Shown here piece after piece: positions 42,891-52,204 of a stretch of DNA of 64,000 nt. The translations under genes were made by a program, and so were the position numbers. Source of the stretch: Ectobacillus panaciterrae DSM 19096 (GTDB taxonomy: Bacteria > Bacillota > Bacilli > Bacillales > Bacillaceae_G); the NCBI RefSeq assembly GCF_000430785.1, contig NZ_AUMR01000015.1, positions 1 through 64,000 of the forward strand, in the 5' to 3' direction. The notes under the pieces are model-generated. The model was not told where the DNA came from, ran no database searches, and saw only the letters and a program-made list of their open reading frames with translations. Numbering within the stretch: the stretch's first letter is position 1; each line of letters opens with the position of its first letter.

Positions 42891-44069
42891 ATGTCAAAAC
42901 ATATTTTAATTTTGGGCGGCGGCTACGGCGGATTGCTCAGCGCGTTGACAACACGTCAGCATTTAAGTGCTGAGGAGGCTTCCATTACGGTCGTAAACCG
43001 CTTTCCAACCCATCAAATCATTACAGAATTGCATCGTCTAGCTGCAGGTAACTTATCAGAGAAAGCTGTAGCATTGCCGCTGGAAAAATTGCTTCGCGGC
43101 AAAAACATTGATTTGAAGATTGGTAGTGTCCAAGAAATTTCACCTGATAAACACCAAGTTTCTCTTGCCGATGGCACGAAACTGAACTATGACTTGCTTG
43201 TGGTAGCGCTTGGCAGCGAAACAGCTTACTTTGGCATTCCAGGCCTTCAAGAGCATAGCTTTATTCTGAAGTCCGTAAACGATGCGAATCGTTTGCGTGA
43301 GCATGTTGAATCTTGTATTCGCGAATACAGCAAAACGAAAAACAAAGCAGACGCGACAATTATTGTCGGCGGCGGCGGCCTTACTGGTATTGAATTGATT
43401 GGTGAGTTTGCGGACTTAATGCCGCAGCTATGCCGCCAGTACGGTGTAGACCATAAAGAAATTTCGTTATATTGCGTTGAGGCAGCACCGACTGTTCTGC
43501 CGGGATTCCCTGCTGAATTGGTAGAACGTGCACAGACTAGCCTTGCGGCGCGCGGTGTAGAGTTTATAACAGGTACACCGGTTACGAAGATGGAACAGTT
43601 CGCTGTTGAGTTGAAAGATGGCAGAACGATTGAAACGAAAACGATGGTGTGGACAGGCGGCGTTCAAGGTAATTCTGTCGTTGCGAATTCAGGAATTGAA
43701 GTGAATCGCGGACGTGCGCTCGTAAACGAATTCCTTCAATCTACATCCCATCAAGACGTATTCCTTGCCGGCGACAGCGCAGTTGTTATGGGTCCTGAAG
43801 GACGCCCGTATCCTCCTACAGCGCAGTTAGCATGGCAAATGGGTGAAACGATTGGCTATAACTTGTTCGCTTACCTTAAAGGCGGTGCAATGGAAGAATT
43901 AACTCCTGTTTTCTCCGGAACATTAGGAAGCCTTGGCCGTAAAGATGCAATCGGTACAATCGGTGGAAATAAAACGCAATTAAAAGGTTTACCGGCATCA
44001 TTAATGAAGGAAGCAAGTAATGTTCGTTATCTGTCCCATATTAAAGGACTATTTGCTTTAGCGTATTAA
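42891..44069 (+). CDS. ndh: Type II NADH dehydrogenase
   Basis: 392 aa. FAD-binding GGGYGG at 9-14, second nucleotide-binding VGGGGLTGIEL (about 158-168) for NADH, and the FAD-contacting DVFLAGDSAV (about 290-299) followed by QLAWQMGETIGYN. Single-subunit, membrane-associated, non-proton-pumping oxidation of NADH with menaquinone. Second gene of a Rex-controlled operon, 42 bases after yjlC. AACGGAGGAAGG precedes the ATG. Confidence 0.95.
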   Translation: MSKHILILGGGYGGLLSALTTRQHLSAEEASITVVNRFPTHQIITELHRLAAGNLSEKAVALPLEKLLRGKNIDLKIGSVQEISPDKHQVSLADGTKLNYDLLVVALGSETAYFGIPGLQEHSFILKSVNDANRLREHVESCIREYSKTKNKADATIIVGGGGLTGIELIGEFADLMPQLCRQYGVDHKEISLYCVEAAPTVLPGFPAELVERAQTSLAARGVEFITGTPVTKMEQFAVELKDGRTIETKTMVWTGGVQGNSVVANSGIEVNRGRALVNEFLQSTSHQDVFLAGDSAVVMGPEGRPYPPTAQLAWQMGETIGYNLFAYLKGGAMEELTPVFSGTLGSLGRKDAIGTIGGNKTQLKGLPASLMKEASNVRYLSHIKGLFALAY

Positions 44070-44077
44070 TTTGGTTG

Positions 44078-44116
44078 AAGACCCCCGCTTAGCAGAACTT
44101 GAAGCGGGGGTCTTCT
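44078..44116 (+). terminator. Terminator of ndh
   Basis: GAAGACCCCCGCTT and AAGCGGGGGTCTTC form a 14-bp GC-rich stem. Confidence 0.85.
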
Positions 44117-44127
44117 TGCCAAAATGA

Positions 44128-44171
44128 TAAAAAAGGGCAGCCCTCACCTGAGAGTAAGGGCTGTCCTTTTT
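44128..44171. terminator. Second terminator, probably for the fad operon
   Basis: AAAAAGGGCAGCCCT and AGGGCTGTCCTTTTT, symmetrical, located 68 bases beyond the thiolase stop on the minus strand. Confidence 0.7.
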
Positions 44172-44238
44172 CAGTAATAATTTGGTTGTGATTAGGTTAA
44201 TTTCATATTAGCATAATACGTGTAATTGCTCTATGCTT

Positions 44239-45390
44239 CTATAATCTTTCGATAATCGTTGCCGTGGACATGCCGTGACCGATACAAATCGTCAATAGCC
44301 CGTAGCGGCCGTTTCGTCGCTCCAATTCATGCAGCAAGGATGTCATAAGCTTTGCGCCTGTCGCCCCGAGCGGATGTCCGAGAGCGATGGCTCCGCCGTT
44401 CACGTTCACCTTGCTTAAATCCGCACCAATCTCCTTTTGCCATGCCAGCACAACAGAAGCAAAAGCCTCGTTGATTTCGACAAGATCGATATCACGGATG
44501 GATAAGCCGGACTTTTCTAATACCTTTTTCGTAGCGGGAATGACGCCGTCCAGCATAAGCGTCGGATCAGAACCGATGACTACTTGATTGACGATTCGCG
44601 CGCGCGGCTTTAAACCCAGCGCCTTAGCCCGATTCCGGTTCATCAGCAATACTGCAGCCGCCCCGTCACTCATTTGACTGGCATTTCCAGCTGTAATAGC
44701 TCCATTTTCTTTAAAAACAGGTCTTAAACCTGCAAGAATTCCAAGCGATGTATCCGCCCGCGGCCCTTCATCCTTTGTAACCAGCACTTCATTTCCTTTT
44801 TTATCCAATCCTTGTACAGGAACCGTTTCTTGTTCAAACTTCCCTTCCGCAATGGCACGCAGCGCACGCTGATGGCTTTCATGTGCATATGCGTCCAGCT
44901 GTTCCTTCGTAATGCCGTATTTTTCAGCAACGAGCTCCGCGGAAATACCCTGATGAATGAAGTTATACTTTTCATGCAAGCTCTTTGGTATCGTCTTTTC
45001 ATTGCCGTCGCTTAAAATCGGCACCTTCGTCATATGCTCCACGCCCGCAGCGATGGTAATATCCATATCGCCGGATTTTATTTCCTGCGCCGCGAAATGA
45101 ATAGCCTGCTGACCGGAGCCGCACATACGGTTGATCGTAACAGCCGGAACCGTAATCGGATAGCCTGCTTCAAGCGCAGCTAAACGTCCGATATTGTAGC
45201 CCTGTTCCTCGATTGGCGTCACACACCCCATTACTACATCTTCAATCAGACTCTTATCCAAGCCTGCCCGCTTCGTCACTTCGCCAAGCGCGGCAGCTGC
45301 AAGCTGAACAGGATGCAGCTCGCGAAACGCGCCGTTTCGTTTACCGACAGGCGTGCGGACAGCTTCTACGATTACAACATCCCGAGTCAT
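44239..45390 (-). CDS. Acetyl-CoA acyltransferase (thiolase)
   Basis: 383 aa. Nucleophilic Cys in INRMCGSGQQA (about 88), catalytic His in GGAIALGHPLGATGA (about 340) and second Cys in CIGHG (about 370; Gly is more common than His after CIG). It cleaves 3-ketoacyl-CoA in beta-oxidation or condenses acetyl-CoA. It is the last gene of a minus-strand acyl-CoA operon; its start overlaps the upstream 3-hydroxyacyl-CoA dehydrogenase stop (ATGA). Confidence 0.93.
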   Translation of the reverse strand: MTRDVVIVEAVRTPVGKRNGAFRELHPVQLAAAALGEVTKRAGLDKSLIEDVVMGCVTPIEEQGYNIGRLAALEAGYPITVPAVTINRMCGSGQQAIHFAAQEIKSGDMDITIAAGVEHMTKVPILSDGNEKTIPKSLHEKYNFIHQGISAELVAEKYGITKEQLDAYAHESHQRALRAIAEGKFEQETVPVQGLDKKGNEVLVTKDEGPRADTSLGILAGLRPVFKENGAITAGNASQMSDGAAAVLLMNRNRAKALGLKPRARIVNQVVIGSDPTLMLDGVIPATKKVLEKSGLSIRDIDLVEINEAFASVVLAWQKEIGADLSKVNVNGGAIALGHPLGATGAKLMTSLLHELERRNGRYGLLTICIGHGMSTATIIERL

Positions 45391-45938
45391 CGTTTTACGC
45401 CTTCCTTTTCTTTTGTATAGTCATAAAAGCCTTTGCCTGTTTTTTTGCCGAGATGGCCCGCTTCTACAAGTTTCACGAGCGCTTGCGGCGCACGGAAGCG
45501 CTCGCCGAATGCCTCTGTCAAACCTTGACTGGCAAATAGCATTGTATCAAGACCCACATAATCCGCAAGCTCAAACGGTCCCATCGGATAGTTTAAGCCG
45601 AGACGAATCGCTTTATCGATTTCCTCTTTGCCCGCTACGCCTTCTTCTTTCAGCGCAAGATTTTCAGGCACAGCTTCAATCACAAGCTCTACATCCTTAC
45701 ATGCTTCTTCAAGCGTCGTTACGGCAACAATGTTTGCAACAATCTCTTGCGCTTCTTCCTCCGTCATGCGCCCTGCTTTTACGAATCGGCTTAAACTCTT
45801 CGTAATGCCGCTATATGCTTTTTGCAGGCTTTCTTCTGACACATCATACAGCTTGACACCCTTGCCGCCCATCGCCAACGCCTGTGCGATGCCGCTTCCC
45901 ATAATGCCTGAACCGATTACTGAAATGTTTTGTATCAT
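45387..45938 (-). pseudogene. 3-hydroxyacyl-CoA dehydrogenase with in-frame internal deletion
   Basis: 183 codons versus about 283 for the family. The N-terminal NAD-binding fold (ISVIGSGIMGSGIAQALA) is intact up to VIEAVPENLALKEE (about 115). It then jumps to GVAGKEEIDKAIRLGLNYPMGPFELADYVGLD of the C-terminal dimer domain. About 100 residues are missing, including the SNTSS and HFFNP segments with the catalytic His and much of the Glu/Asn site, so hydroxyacyl-CoA oxidation is unlikely. The reading frame is open, and GAAGAAGG-type sequence at the joint may have mediated the deletion. Confidence 0.85.
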
Positions 45939-45950
45939 CTCTGCTCCTCC

Positions 45951-46013
45951 TTATTGTTCAGCCAGCGCATGCTTTACTTGCTCGCGCAATGCTTGCTTTA
46001 AAAACTTTCCGAT
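45951..46013 (-). pseudogene. 3' remnant of an acyl-CoA ligase gene
   Basis: Twenty codons read IGKFLKQALREQVKHALAEQ and stop. This is the conserved extreme C-terminus of AMP-forming acyl-CoA synthetases (T-x-x-GKFxKxxLRE, with the catalytic Lys). The rest of the gene is gone. It lies between the CoA-transferase-type gene and the truncated dehydrogenase, showing a second deletion in this operon. Confidence 0.65.
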
Positions 46014-46034
46014 AAAAACGGAAACACAGGATCA

Positions 46035-47147
46035 TCATACGAAGATTCCTCCAATAATTTCTTTTTCTTGTAATCTCACAATTTCTGATTCTGCTAAACC
46101 GAGCTGCTCCAGTACTTCCTTCGTTTGTTCTCCTAGACCGGGTGGCTGAACGAATTCAGGTTTTGCATGCGTATATACATAGGAATCTTTCATCAAGTGC
46201 GCCGTATACGGAGCATGTGCCAGTTCGCCTGTTTCGAAAACCGGAGTGAGACAGCAATCCGCTTCTAGCGCCGCTTTCGCCCAATAAGCGAACGGCTTGC
46301 TTTTGAAGTATGCTTTTATTTCTTCGTATACACTTTCCCCTTCACGAGCCTTTGCATATTGCTGTTCAATCCAATTCTCTCGTCCGGCATAGCAGCAAAA
46401 GCGCTCCCAAAACTTTTTCTCTACCGCCCCAAGAGCGACAAATCGTTCATCGCTTGTTTCGTACAAGCAATAGGAGACAATTGTGCCGCCTAACACATCA
46501 AGTCCATGCTGCTTGCCGAATAAATCGTGCAGCATAACATGACTGTTCATCAGCATCGTCAAGCTGTCCGTCAGCGAAATGTCGAGATAGCAGCCGTATC
46601 CGGTACGTTCCCGCCTGAATAGTGCACCGAGTATTTTCTCGCTCGTCAGCATGCCGCCGATTTCATCTCCAAGCGTAAGCTTCGGATGGACAGGGACACC
46701 GTCGCTGCTTTTCAGCTGTGCGAGTACACCGCTGACCGACATAAAATTCAAATCGTGCCCCGCCAGATGAGAATGCGGATGTTGTTGTCCGTAACCGGTT
46801 ACAGACGCATAAATCAGCTTCGGATTGTGCTCCTTCGCTTCCTCATACCCGAGACCAAAGCGGGACATGACACCCGGGCGAAAGCTTTCCACAACAACGT
46901 CTGCTTGCTTCATAAGCCGAAGCGCAACTTGTACGCCCTCTGCTTCTTTCACGTTTATGCTGACGCTTTTTTTATTTCGGTTATTTGCAGCAAACAGAGC
47001 GCGGCTTTCCTGGTCAAAGCCCCTTGCCAAATCTCCGAATAATGGCTCTATCTTGATAACCTCCGCCCCTAAATCAGCGAGACGGAGTGTGGCGTACGGA
47101 CCGGGCAAATAATGCGAAAAATCGAGCACTGTAATTCCGCTAAGCAT
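46035..47147 (-). CDS. CoA-transferase family III / alpha-methylacyl-CoA racemase-like
   Basis: 370 aa of the CaiB/BaiF family: GITVLDFSHYLPGPYATLRLADLGAEVIKIE at the start, the ANNRNKKS and VVESFRPGVMSRFGLGYE blocks, and GHDLNFMSVSGVLAQL, which contains the catalytic Asp; a preceding His (HSHLAGHD) fits the racemase subgroup. The reaction (CoA transfer between acids, or epimerisation of 2-methylacyl-CoA) cannot be settled from sequence. It begins two bases after the acyl-CoA dehydrogenase stop, so the two are coupled. Confidence 0.88.
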   Translation of the reverse strand: MLSGITVLDFSHYLPGPYATLRLADLGAEVIKIEPLFGDLARGFDQESRALFAANNRNKKSVSINVKEAEGVQVALRLMKQADVVVESFRPGVMSRFGLGYEEAKEHNPKLIYASVTGYGQQHPHSHLAGHDLNFMSVSGVLAQLKSSDGVPVHPKLTLGDEIGGMLTSEKILGALFRRERTGYGCYLDISLTDSLTMLMNSHVMLHDLFGKQHGLDVLGGTIVSYCLYETSDERFVALGAVEKKFWERFCCYAGRENWIEQQYAKAREGESVYEEIKAYFKSKPFAYWAKAALEADCCLTPVFETGELAHAPYTAHLMKDSYVYTHAKPEFVQPPGLGEQTKEVLEQLGLAESEIVRLQEKEIIGGIFV

Positions 47148-47149
47148 TG

Positions 47150-48289
47150 CTACAGCCCCATATCCTTTGCAATAATCATTTTCATGACCTCGTTCGTGCC
47201 GGCGTAAATGGAACTAACCGGAATGTCCCGATAACGCCGCGCGATTTCATACTCCTCCATATATCCGTATCCGCCGTGCAGCTGCATGCATTCCGCCGCA
47301 ACCTTTTTTGCCAAGTCTGTCAGCCACCATTTTGCCATCGAAACCTTAGTTACAACGTTTTCCCCGTTCATGTGCGCAAAGATGCATTCGTCCACGAATG
47401 TGCTGCCGATTTCGATTTCTGTGAGCATTTCAGCCAAGCGGAATTGAACGGTTTGAAAATCGCTGATGCTTTTACCGAACGCTTTTCGCTGCTTCACATA
47501 GCCTCTTGTTTGTTCAAACATGACGCGCGCCGCTGTTTTTGCCGCAATCGCTACGACGAGACGTTCCTGCTGCAGCTGCTGCATCAAATAATAAAACCCT
47601 TTTCCTTCCTCGCCTAACAAATTCGCAGTCGGCACCTGCGCATCTTCAAACAGAAGCTCAGCCGTATCCTGACTGTGCAAGCCGATCTTCTCAAGCTTTT
47701 TTCCTCTTTTGAATCCTTCTGTTCCCCGCTCTATGACAAGGAGACTGATTCCTTTATGGGAAGCCTTCGGGTCCGTTTTGCATACAACAACAACGAGATC
47801 GGCATGAATACCATTTGTAATAAACGTTTTTTCACCGTTGACAATATAATGGTCTCCTTCTTTGCGGGCAGTCGTACGTATGCCTGCAAGATCAGAGCCT
47901 GCGCCCGGTTCTGTCATTGCAATGGCCGTAATATACTCACCTGTTACGCATTTCGGAAGCCAACGCTTTTTTTGTTCCTCCGTCCCGTAATGAACAAGAT
48001 ACGGCACTACAATATCATTATGAAGCCCGATTCCCACTAGGCTGGAACCAACCTTTTCAAGCTCTTCATTCATTACAGCAGAATAGCCGAAGTCCGCATT
48101 GCAGCCGCCGTACACCTCGTCTGTCATCGGAGCAAGAAACCCGTTTCTGCCCATCTTCTCCCACAGCGCGCGAGGAATGATGCCTTCTTTTTCCCATTGG
48201 CTGTAGAACGGGTATGCTTCTTTTTCAAGAAATTTGCGGAGAGCATCACGAAATATATGATGCTCCTCCTGTAAATACCGGGCGCTCAC
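47150..48289 (-). CDS. Acyl-CoA dehydrogenase
   Basis: 379 aa, normal length. FAD/substrate motifs ITAIAMTEPGAGSDLAGIRTTA and ITNGIHADLVVVVCKTD, the LQQERLVVAI helix that carries the catalytic Glu in long-chain/isovaleryl types, RKAFGKSISDFQTVQF, QLHGGYGYMEEY and the YAGTNEVMKMIIA tail. It introduces the alpha-beta double bond and passes electrons to ETF. Overlaps the ligase stop by four bases. Confidence 0.94.
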   Translation of the reverse strand: MSARYLQEEHHIFRDALRKFLEKEAYPFYSQWEKEGIIPRALWEKMGRNGFLAPMTDEVYGGCNADFGYSAVMNEELEKVGSSLVGIGLHNDIVVPYLVHYGTEEQKKRWLPKCVTGEYITAIAMTEPGAGSDLAGIRTTARKEGDHYIVNGEKTFITNGIHADLVVVVCKTDPKASHKGISLLVIERGTEGFKRGKKLEKIGLHSQDTAELLFEDAQVPTANLLGEEGKGFYYLMQQLQQERLVVAIAAKTAARVMFEQTRGYVKQRKAFGKSISDFQTVQFRLAEMLTEIEIGSTFVDECIFAHMNGENVVTKVSMAKWWLTDLAKKVAAECMQLHGGYGYMEEYEIARRYRDIPVSSIYAGTNEVMKMIIAKDMGL

Positions 48290-49845
48290 TTCGCTTTCTC
48301 CTCTGCCGCTTCATTTCGCAAAATGAATTTTTGTATTTTTCCGCTCGCATTGCGCGGCAATTGCTTAACAAATACGTAACGGCGCGGACGCTTGTACTGC
48401 GCAAGCTTATCGCTGTTTTTGCAATAGTCATCAAGTATTTCTGCTGTAAGCTTGGCATCTTTAGGCACAATGTATGCAATAACCCGCTGCCCCCATAAAT
48501 CGTCCCGTTCTCCTAAAACGGCTACGTCCAGCACGCCGGGATGCGTATATAAAAAGTCCTCAACCTCGCGCGGATAAATGTTTTCACCACCGCTGATCAC
48601 CATGTCGTCCACGCGGTCTGCGATATATAAATAGCCGTCATCGTCAAAGTAGCCGAGATCTCTGGAATGATACCAGCCTTTATACAGCGCTTTTTCTGTC
48701 GCTTCCTCGCGGTTAAAATAGCCGGCCATCACGCACGGACCGCGCATGATAATTTCACCCACTTCATACGGCGGCAGCAGATCATCCGGTTCAGACGGAC
48801 CGTCTTTATTCGGACGCACAACACGAATCTCATGGTTAAAGCCGGGCTTTCCGGCCGACCCGACCTTAGAAAGCTGCTCATGCTCGCGGAGGAACGTAAC
48901 AGCCGGCCCCATTTCCGTCATGCCGTACGCCTGCACCAAAGCAACCTGCAAACGCTCATCACATTCCTTGATCAGTGCAGGCGCCATCGGAGCTGCCCCG
49001 TACAAACCGCGCTGCAGGGAGGATAAGTCAAATTGCGATACATCTTCTTGTAAAATCATGTTCCACATCGTTGGAGCAAGAAATAATGTCGTAATGCGCT
49101 CGCTCCCAATCGTGTGCAGAACGGCCTTCGGATCGAAATGATGCAAAATCACATTCGCTCCCCCGCTGTGCACGCGCGGAATGAAGCAGCAGTGCAGCTC
49201 GGCACAGTGGAACAACGGCGCTGTCACAAGTCCTCTCGTTTCACCGCTTACGCTCAAATAAGCGTTGCACATGATGCTTTGATCCGTAATTTCACGATGA
49301 CGGTGCAGTACACCCTTTGGATGACCTGTTGTTCCGCTCGTATACATAATGGAGCATATATCGTTTTCTGTTACGTCTGCTGGCTGGAATTCAGATGATG
49401 CGGCTTGTACTTTTTCAGCATATGATGCAGCAAAGTTTGGAGGCTGTTCGTCAATATACCAAAACTCGATATGAGGAAATTGATCATGAGTGTTTTCCAC
49501 GATTGGAAGCAGCTGCTGCTCGAACAGGACGATTTTCGGCGATGCATCCTGCAAAATATATGCCAGCTCGCCCGGCTTCAAGCGGAAGTTAATCGGATTA
49601 AATACGGCGCCGATTTTGGCACACGCAAAGCAAGCGGTCACTAGCTCATTGCAATTGAACAAAAACGAGGATACACGGTCACCCTTTCGCACCCCGCTTT
49701 GCTGCAATGCATTCGCAAGCTTATCCACCTGCTCCGACCACTGCTTGTACGTCCAGCGAATATTCCGGTCCGGCTCTACAATCGCTTCTCGGTGAGGGTA
49801 ATTACTCGTTGTAATCTCCAACAGTTTTCCTAATGTTACATACAT
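48286..49845 (-). CDS. Fatty acyl-CoA synthetase (AMP-forming)
   Basis: 519 aa. P-loop-like MYTSGTTGHPKGV (about 168-180), YGMTEMGPAVTF, GWYHSRDLGYFDDDGYLYIADR (hinge region) and RNASGKIQKF with the catalytic Lys near 507. It activates a carboxylic acid to its CoA thioester with ATP and feeds the dehydrogenase encoded downstream. First gene of the operon ligase - acyl-CoA dehydrogenase - CoA-transferase/racemase - (remnants) - thiolase. A cre-like site lies 19 bases before the start. Confidence 0.94.
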   Translation of the reverse strand: MYVTLGKLLEITTSNYPHREAIVEPDRNIRWTYKQWSEQVDKLANALQQSGVRKGDRVSSFLFNCNELVTACFACAKIGAVFNPINFRLKPGELAYILQDASPKIVLFEQQLLPIVENTHDQFPHIEFWYIDEQPPNFAASYAEKVQAASSEFQPADVTENDICSIMYTSGTTGHPKGVLHRHREITDQSIMCNAYLSVSGETRGLVTAPLFHCAELHCCFIPRVHSGGANVILHHFDPKAVLHTIGSERITTLFLAPTMWNMILQEDVSQFDLSSLQRGLYGAAPMAPALIKECDERLQVALVQAYGMTEMGPAVTFLREHEQLSKVGSAGKPGFNHEIRVVRPNKDGPSEPDDLLPPYEVGEIIMRGPCVMAGYFNREEATEKALYKGWYHSRDLGYFDDDGYLYIADRVDDMVISGGENIYPREVEDFLYTHPGVLDVAVLGERDDLWGQRVIAYIVPKDAKLTAEILDDYCKNSDKLAQYKRPRRYVFVKQLPRNASGKIQKFILRNEAAEEKAK

Positions 49846-49863
49846 CGTTTCCGCCCCCTCTAA

Positions 49864-49877
49864 TTAAACCGCTTTCA
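49864..49877. promoter_or_regulatory. cre-like site before the acyl-CoA operon
   Basis: On the minus strand TGAAAGCGGTTTAA matches the CcpA site TGWNANCGNTNWCA at all but one fixed position. Its place near the operon start would give roadblock repression by preferred sugars. Confidence 0.4.
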
Positions 49878-50021
49878 TTTGTTTTGTTTGAAGAAATACA
49901 TATAAAAGATACACCTCTTATAATTATAGCAATATTCTGATAATTAAGAGGGAAAACAATCCGACATAATACTCATTTACACAACAAAAACAGACAAATT
50001 TCCAAAAACTCATCCTAACAA

Positions 50022-50051
50022 AAACACCCTTGAAATCAACTTCAAAGGTGC
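50022..50051 (-). terminator. Terminator of the PP2C gene
   Basis: CACCTTTGAA and TTCAAGGGTG arms on the minus strand (one G-T pair), then TTTTTG. It overlaps the end of the coding region. Confidence 0.6.
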
Positions 50052-50851
50052 AGCCAAATGATGAGCGCCGTTTTATCATCCGGCCGAATTCCTCGTTCTT
50101 TCTCAACCCGTTCCAACTGTTTTGCATATGCCTCTATTCCATTTGTCCAGACGCATTGCGCTGTTTCGACTAAAGAAAAATCCGGATGAAACAAACCGTC
50201 CGAGCAAAGAAATAATGCTTCTATCTCAGAACGATTCAATACTCTTGTTTGAATATAAAATGCCGCTTCTTTCATCCCGTTCGCAACTGCATACCCATCC
50301 GGCGTATTCGCCATGGAACGGTTATACAGAAGACGCTCGGCAGGATTTAAAAAATGACTCTCTTGCGGCACCGGCAGACCGCTCATGCGATCGCGTTCTC
50401 TCTTTATTTTCGCACGTTCGCTGATGCCTCTTACCGTGTCTGTCGTAATCACTTCCGCTCTTCCGTCTTTATACTTGGCGACAATCATGCAGTCGCCGAG
50501 CTGCGCGCAATGAATAATTTTGTCCGTTATGCTTACAGCGGCAATGCAGGTGCACCAAAGCTGATGCCGCTGTGTCCTGTCTATTCCGTACCTATCCATT
50601 TTCTTGCCAAGAAGCTCGTTGGCTTTTACGATGCCCGCTGCCAGAGGCTCATGTGCATCAGCCTCTTCAAAGTATGCTTGAAATAGATGAGAGGCGAGAT
50701 AAGCTCCGTTATGACCATCCTCGTCTTGAAATGAAACAAGCGGCGTAGCGCCGTCACATACACCGTATATTTGCGCCGTTTCATTTTGAAAATACGCATC
50801 CTCGCATTCTTCCTTAAGCGGACTTTTCTTTTGAAAGCTCGTTACTTTCAT
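50042..50851 (-). CDS. PP2C-family serine/threonine phosphatase
   Basis: 269 aa from ATG 50851 (AAAGGGGTGAGGG upstream). PP2C metal-binding residues: ECEDAYF near the start, GVCDGATP, AQLGDCMIV, LCSDGLFHPD and the terminal RPDDKTALIIW. The order and spacing fit a single phosphatase domain with no sensor or membrane segment. The substrate is unknown and no partner kinase is adjacent. Monocistronic. Confidence 0.85.
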   Translation of the reverse strand: MKVTSFQKKSPLKEECEDAYFQNETAQIYGVCDGATPLVSFQDEDGHNGAYLASHLFQAYFEEADAHEPLAAGIVKANELLGKKMDRYGIDRTQRHQLWCTCIAAVSITDKIIHCAQLGDCMIVAKYKDGRAEVITTDTVRGISERAKIKRERDRMSGLPVPQESHFLNPAERLLYNRSMANTPDGYAVANGMKEAAFYIQTRVLNRSEIEALFLCSDGLFHPDFSLVETAQCVWTNGIEAYAKQLERVEKERGIRPDDKTALIIWLHL

Positions 50852-50962
50852 ATCCCTCACCCCTTTTAGTGATACGCTGGAAAACCTTTATATGCTTTTA
50901 TTGTAAAACATCTATGTGACGATTATGTTTTCAATATGTTACATCTTAGTTAGAAAACAGCC

Positions 50963-51137
50963 TATATACAAGTGAATAAAAAAACCGTCTTTTGATAGTG
51001 GGGAGAGATTAAAAGACGTGCAGAAGCGGTCAAACCTTTGTAGCGGTTCATGCAAGGGTAAACCAGAGAGAAGAAGCATACAATATTTCCTTTTGGTTGC
51101 ACATGGACATGTCGAAATTATCATTCACTTATATATA
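50963..51137 (+). mobile_element. MITE-like repeat, copy B
   Basis: About 175 bp, same ends (TATATACAAGTGAATAA / TTCACTTATATATA) and interior as copy A. It lacks a few bases (AGATTAAAAGACGTGC in place of AGATCATCCGGCGACGTGC). Confidence 0.75.
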
Positions 51138-51297
51138 ATAGCGCGTATTAAACAAACATATATACATATTTTCAGATTATTCCGATTAGTATAATTTGGC
51201 AAAATAAGCTGTTTTCCCACAAATGGAGAAAATCCCATTATAATTTTTTTAACACTCTTTGATTATCGGTGAAAATTACAGTAAAGGGCGGGGTCGA

Positions 51298-52107
51298 ATG
51301 CGCAAGTTGTTCGGTATAATAATCGGGTCATTATTAGTAGCAATTTCTTTTAACATGTTTCTTATTCCCCATAAAGTCCTCAGCGGCGGCCTGAGCGGCA
51401 TTGCCATTATCGTTGGTATTTTAACTCCTTTTAACGCAGGTATGGTGAACTTTTTGCTCAATGCGCCTATTCTCGTGTTAGGGTATATCGGGCTGGGAAA
51501 GCGTTTTGTTTTTAACACGGTATTGTCAGTGGTTGTCATTTCCGTCGGCATGTACTATATACCCGTGCAGCCGATTGCTAGTGAAGCATTGCTTTCCTCG
51601 CTGTTCGGCGGGGTAATTGCTGGGGCGGGTATCGGTATCGTGCTGAACTGTTACGGTTCGACAGGCGGTTTTGATATAATAGGCATGCTCTTGTCCCGCA
51701 AACGAGACATTCAGCTCGGCGGATTTTTGATTTTCTTGAATGCAGGAGTTATTATCGTTTCAGGCTTTTTCTTTAACTGGGATGCGGCTCTAAACAGCTT
51801 GCTTTCCATTTTCGTAACAGGTAAAGTTATTGATGCGGTTCATACGAAGCACCGCAAGCTGACACTCATGATCGTGACGAATAAAGCGGAGGAAATGAAG
51901 CAACGCTTACTATCGAGCGTTGTGCGCGGCATTACCCTTTTAGAAGGCGAAGGAGCTTATTCTAGCGAAAAAAAGCGGGTGCTCATGACAGTGATTTCCC
52001 GTGAGGAGCTGTTTGGCATCAAATCCTTGATTTCCGAAACAGACCCTCAGGCATTTGTGAATATTACAGAAACAGTAGAAGTATTGGGACTCTTTAGAAG
52101 AGGATAA
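51298..52107 (+). CDS. YitT-family membrane protein (DUF161/DUF2179)
   Basis: 269 aa from ATG 51298 (AAAGGGCGGGGTCGA upstream). Five to six N-terminal membrane helices with SGGLSGIAIIVG and GSTGGFDIIGMLLSRKR, then the soluble C-terminal DUF2179 domain (about 190-265: KLTLMIVTNKAEEMKQRLL...RGITLLEGEGAYS). Bacillus has many paralogues; transport function is suspected but unproven. Own terminator. Confidence 0.92.
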   Translation: MRKLFGIIIGSLLVAISFNMFLIPHKVLSGGLSGIAIIVGILTPFNAGMVNFLLNAPILVLGYIGLGKRFVFNTVLSVVVISVGMYYIPVQPIASEALLSSLFGGVIAGAGIGIVLNCYGSTGGFDIIGMLLSRKRDIQLGGFLIFLNAGVIIVSGFFFNWDAALNSLLSIFVTGKVIDAVHTKHRKLTLMIVTNKAEEMKQRLLSSVVRGITLLEGEGAYSSEKKRVLMTVISREELFGIKSLISETDPQAFVNITETVEVLGLFRRG

Positions 52108-52109
52108 AA

Positions 52110-52146
52110 AGAATTCAGGACGTTGCCCGTCCTGAATTCTTTTTTA
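52110..52146 (+). terminator. Terminator of the yitT-family gene
   Basis: AGAATTCAGGACG and CGTCCTGAATTCT stem with T6. Confidence 0.85.
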
Positions 52147-52177
52147 TATAAAACTGAATAAAAAAATCGTCTTTTGA
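52143..52177 (+). repeat. Fragment of the MITE-like repeat end
   Basis: TATATAAAACTGAATAAAAAAATCGTCTTTTG resembles the left 35 bases of the full repeat (16 of the first 19 bases alike), but nothing beyond matches. Confidence 0.4.
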
Positions 52178-52204
52178 AAAAGACAGTACATTCTCGGCTG
52201 TTTT

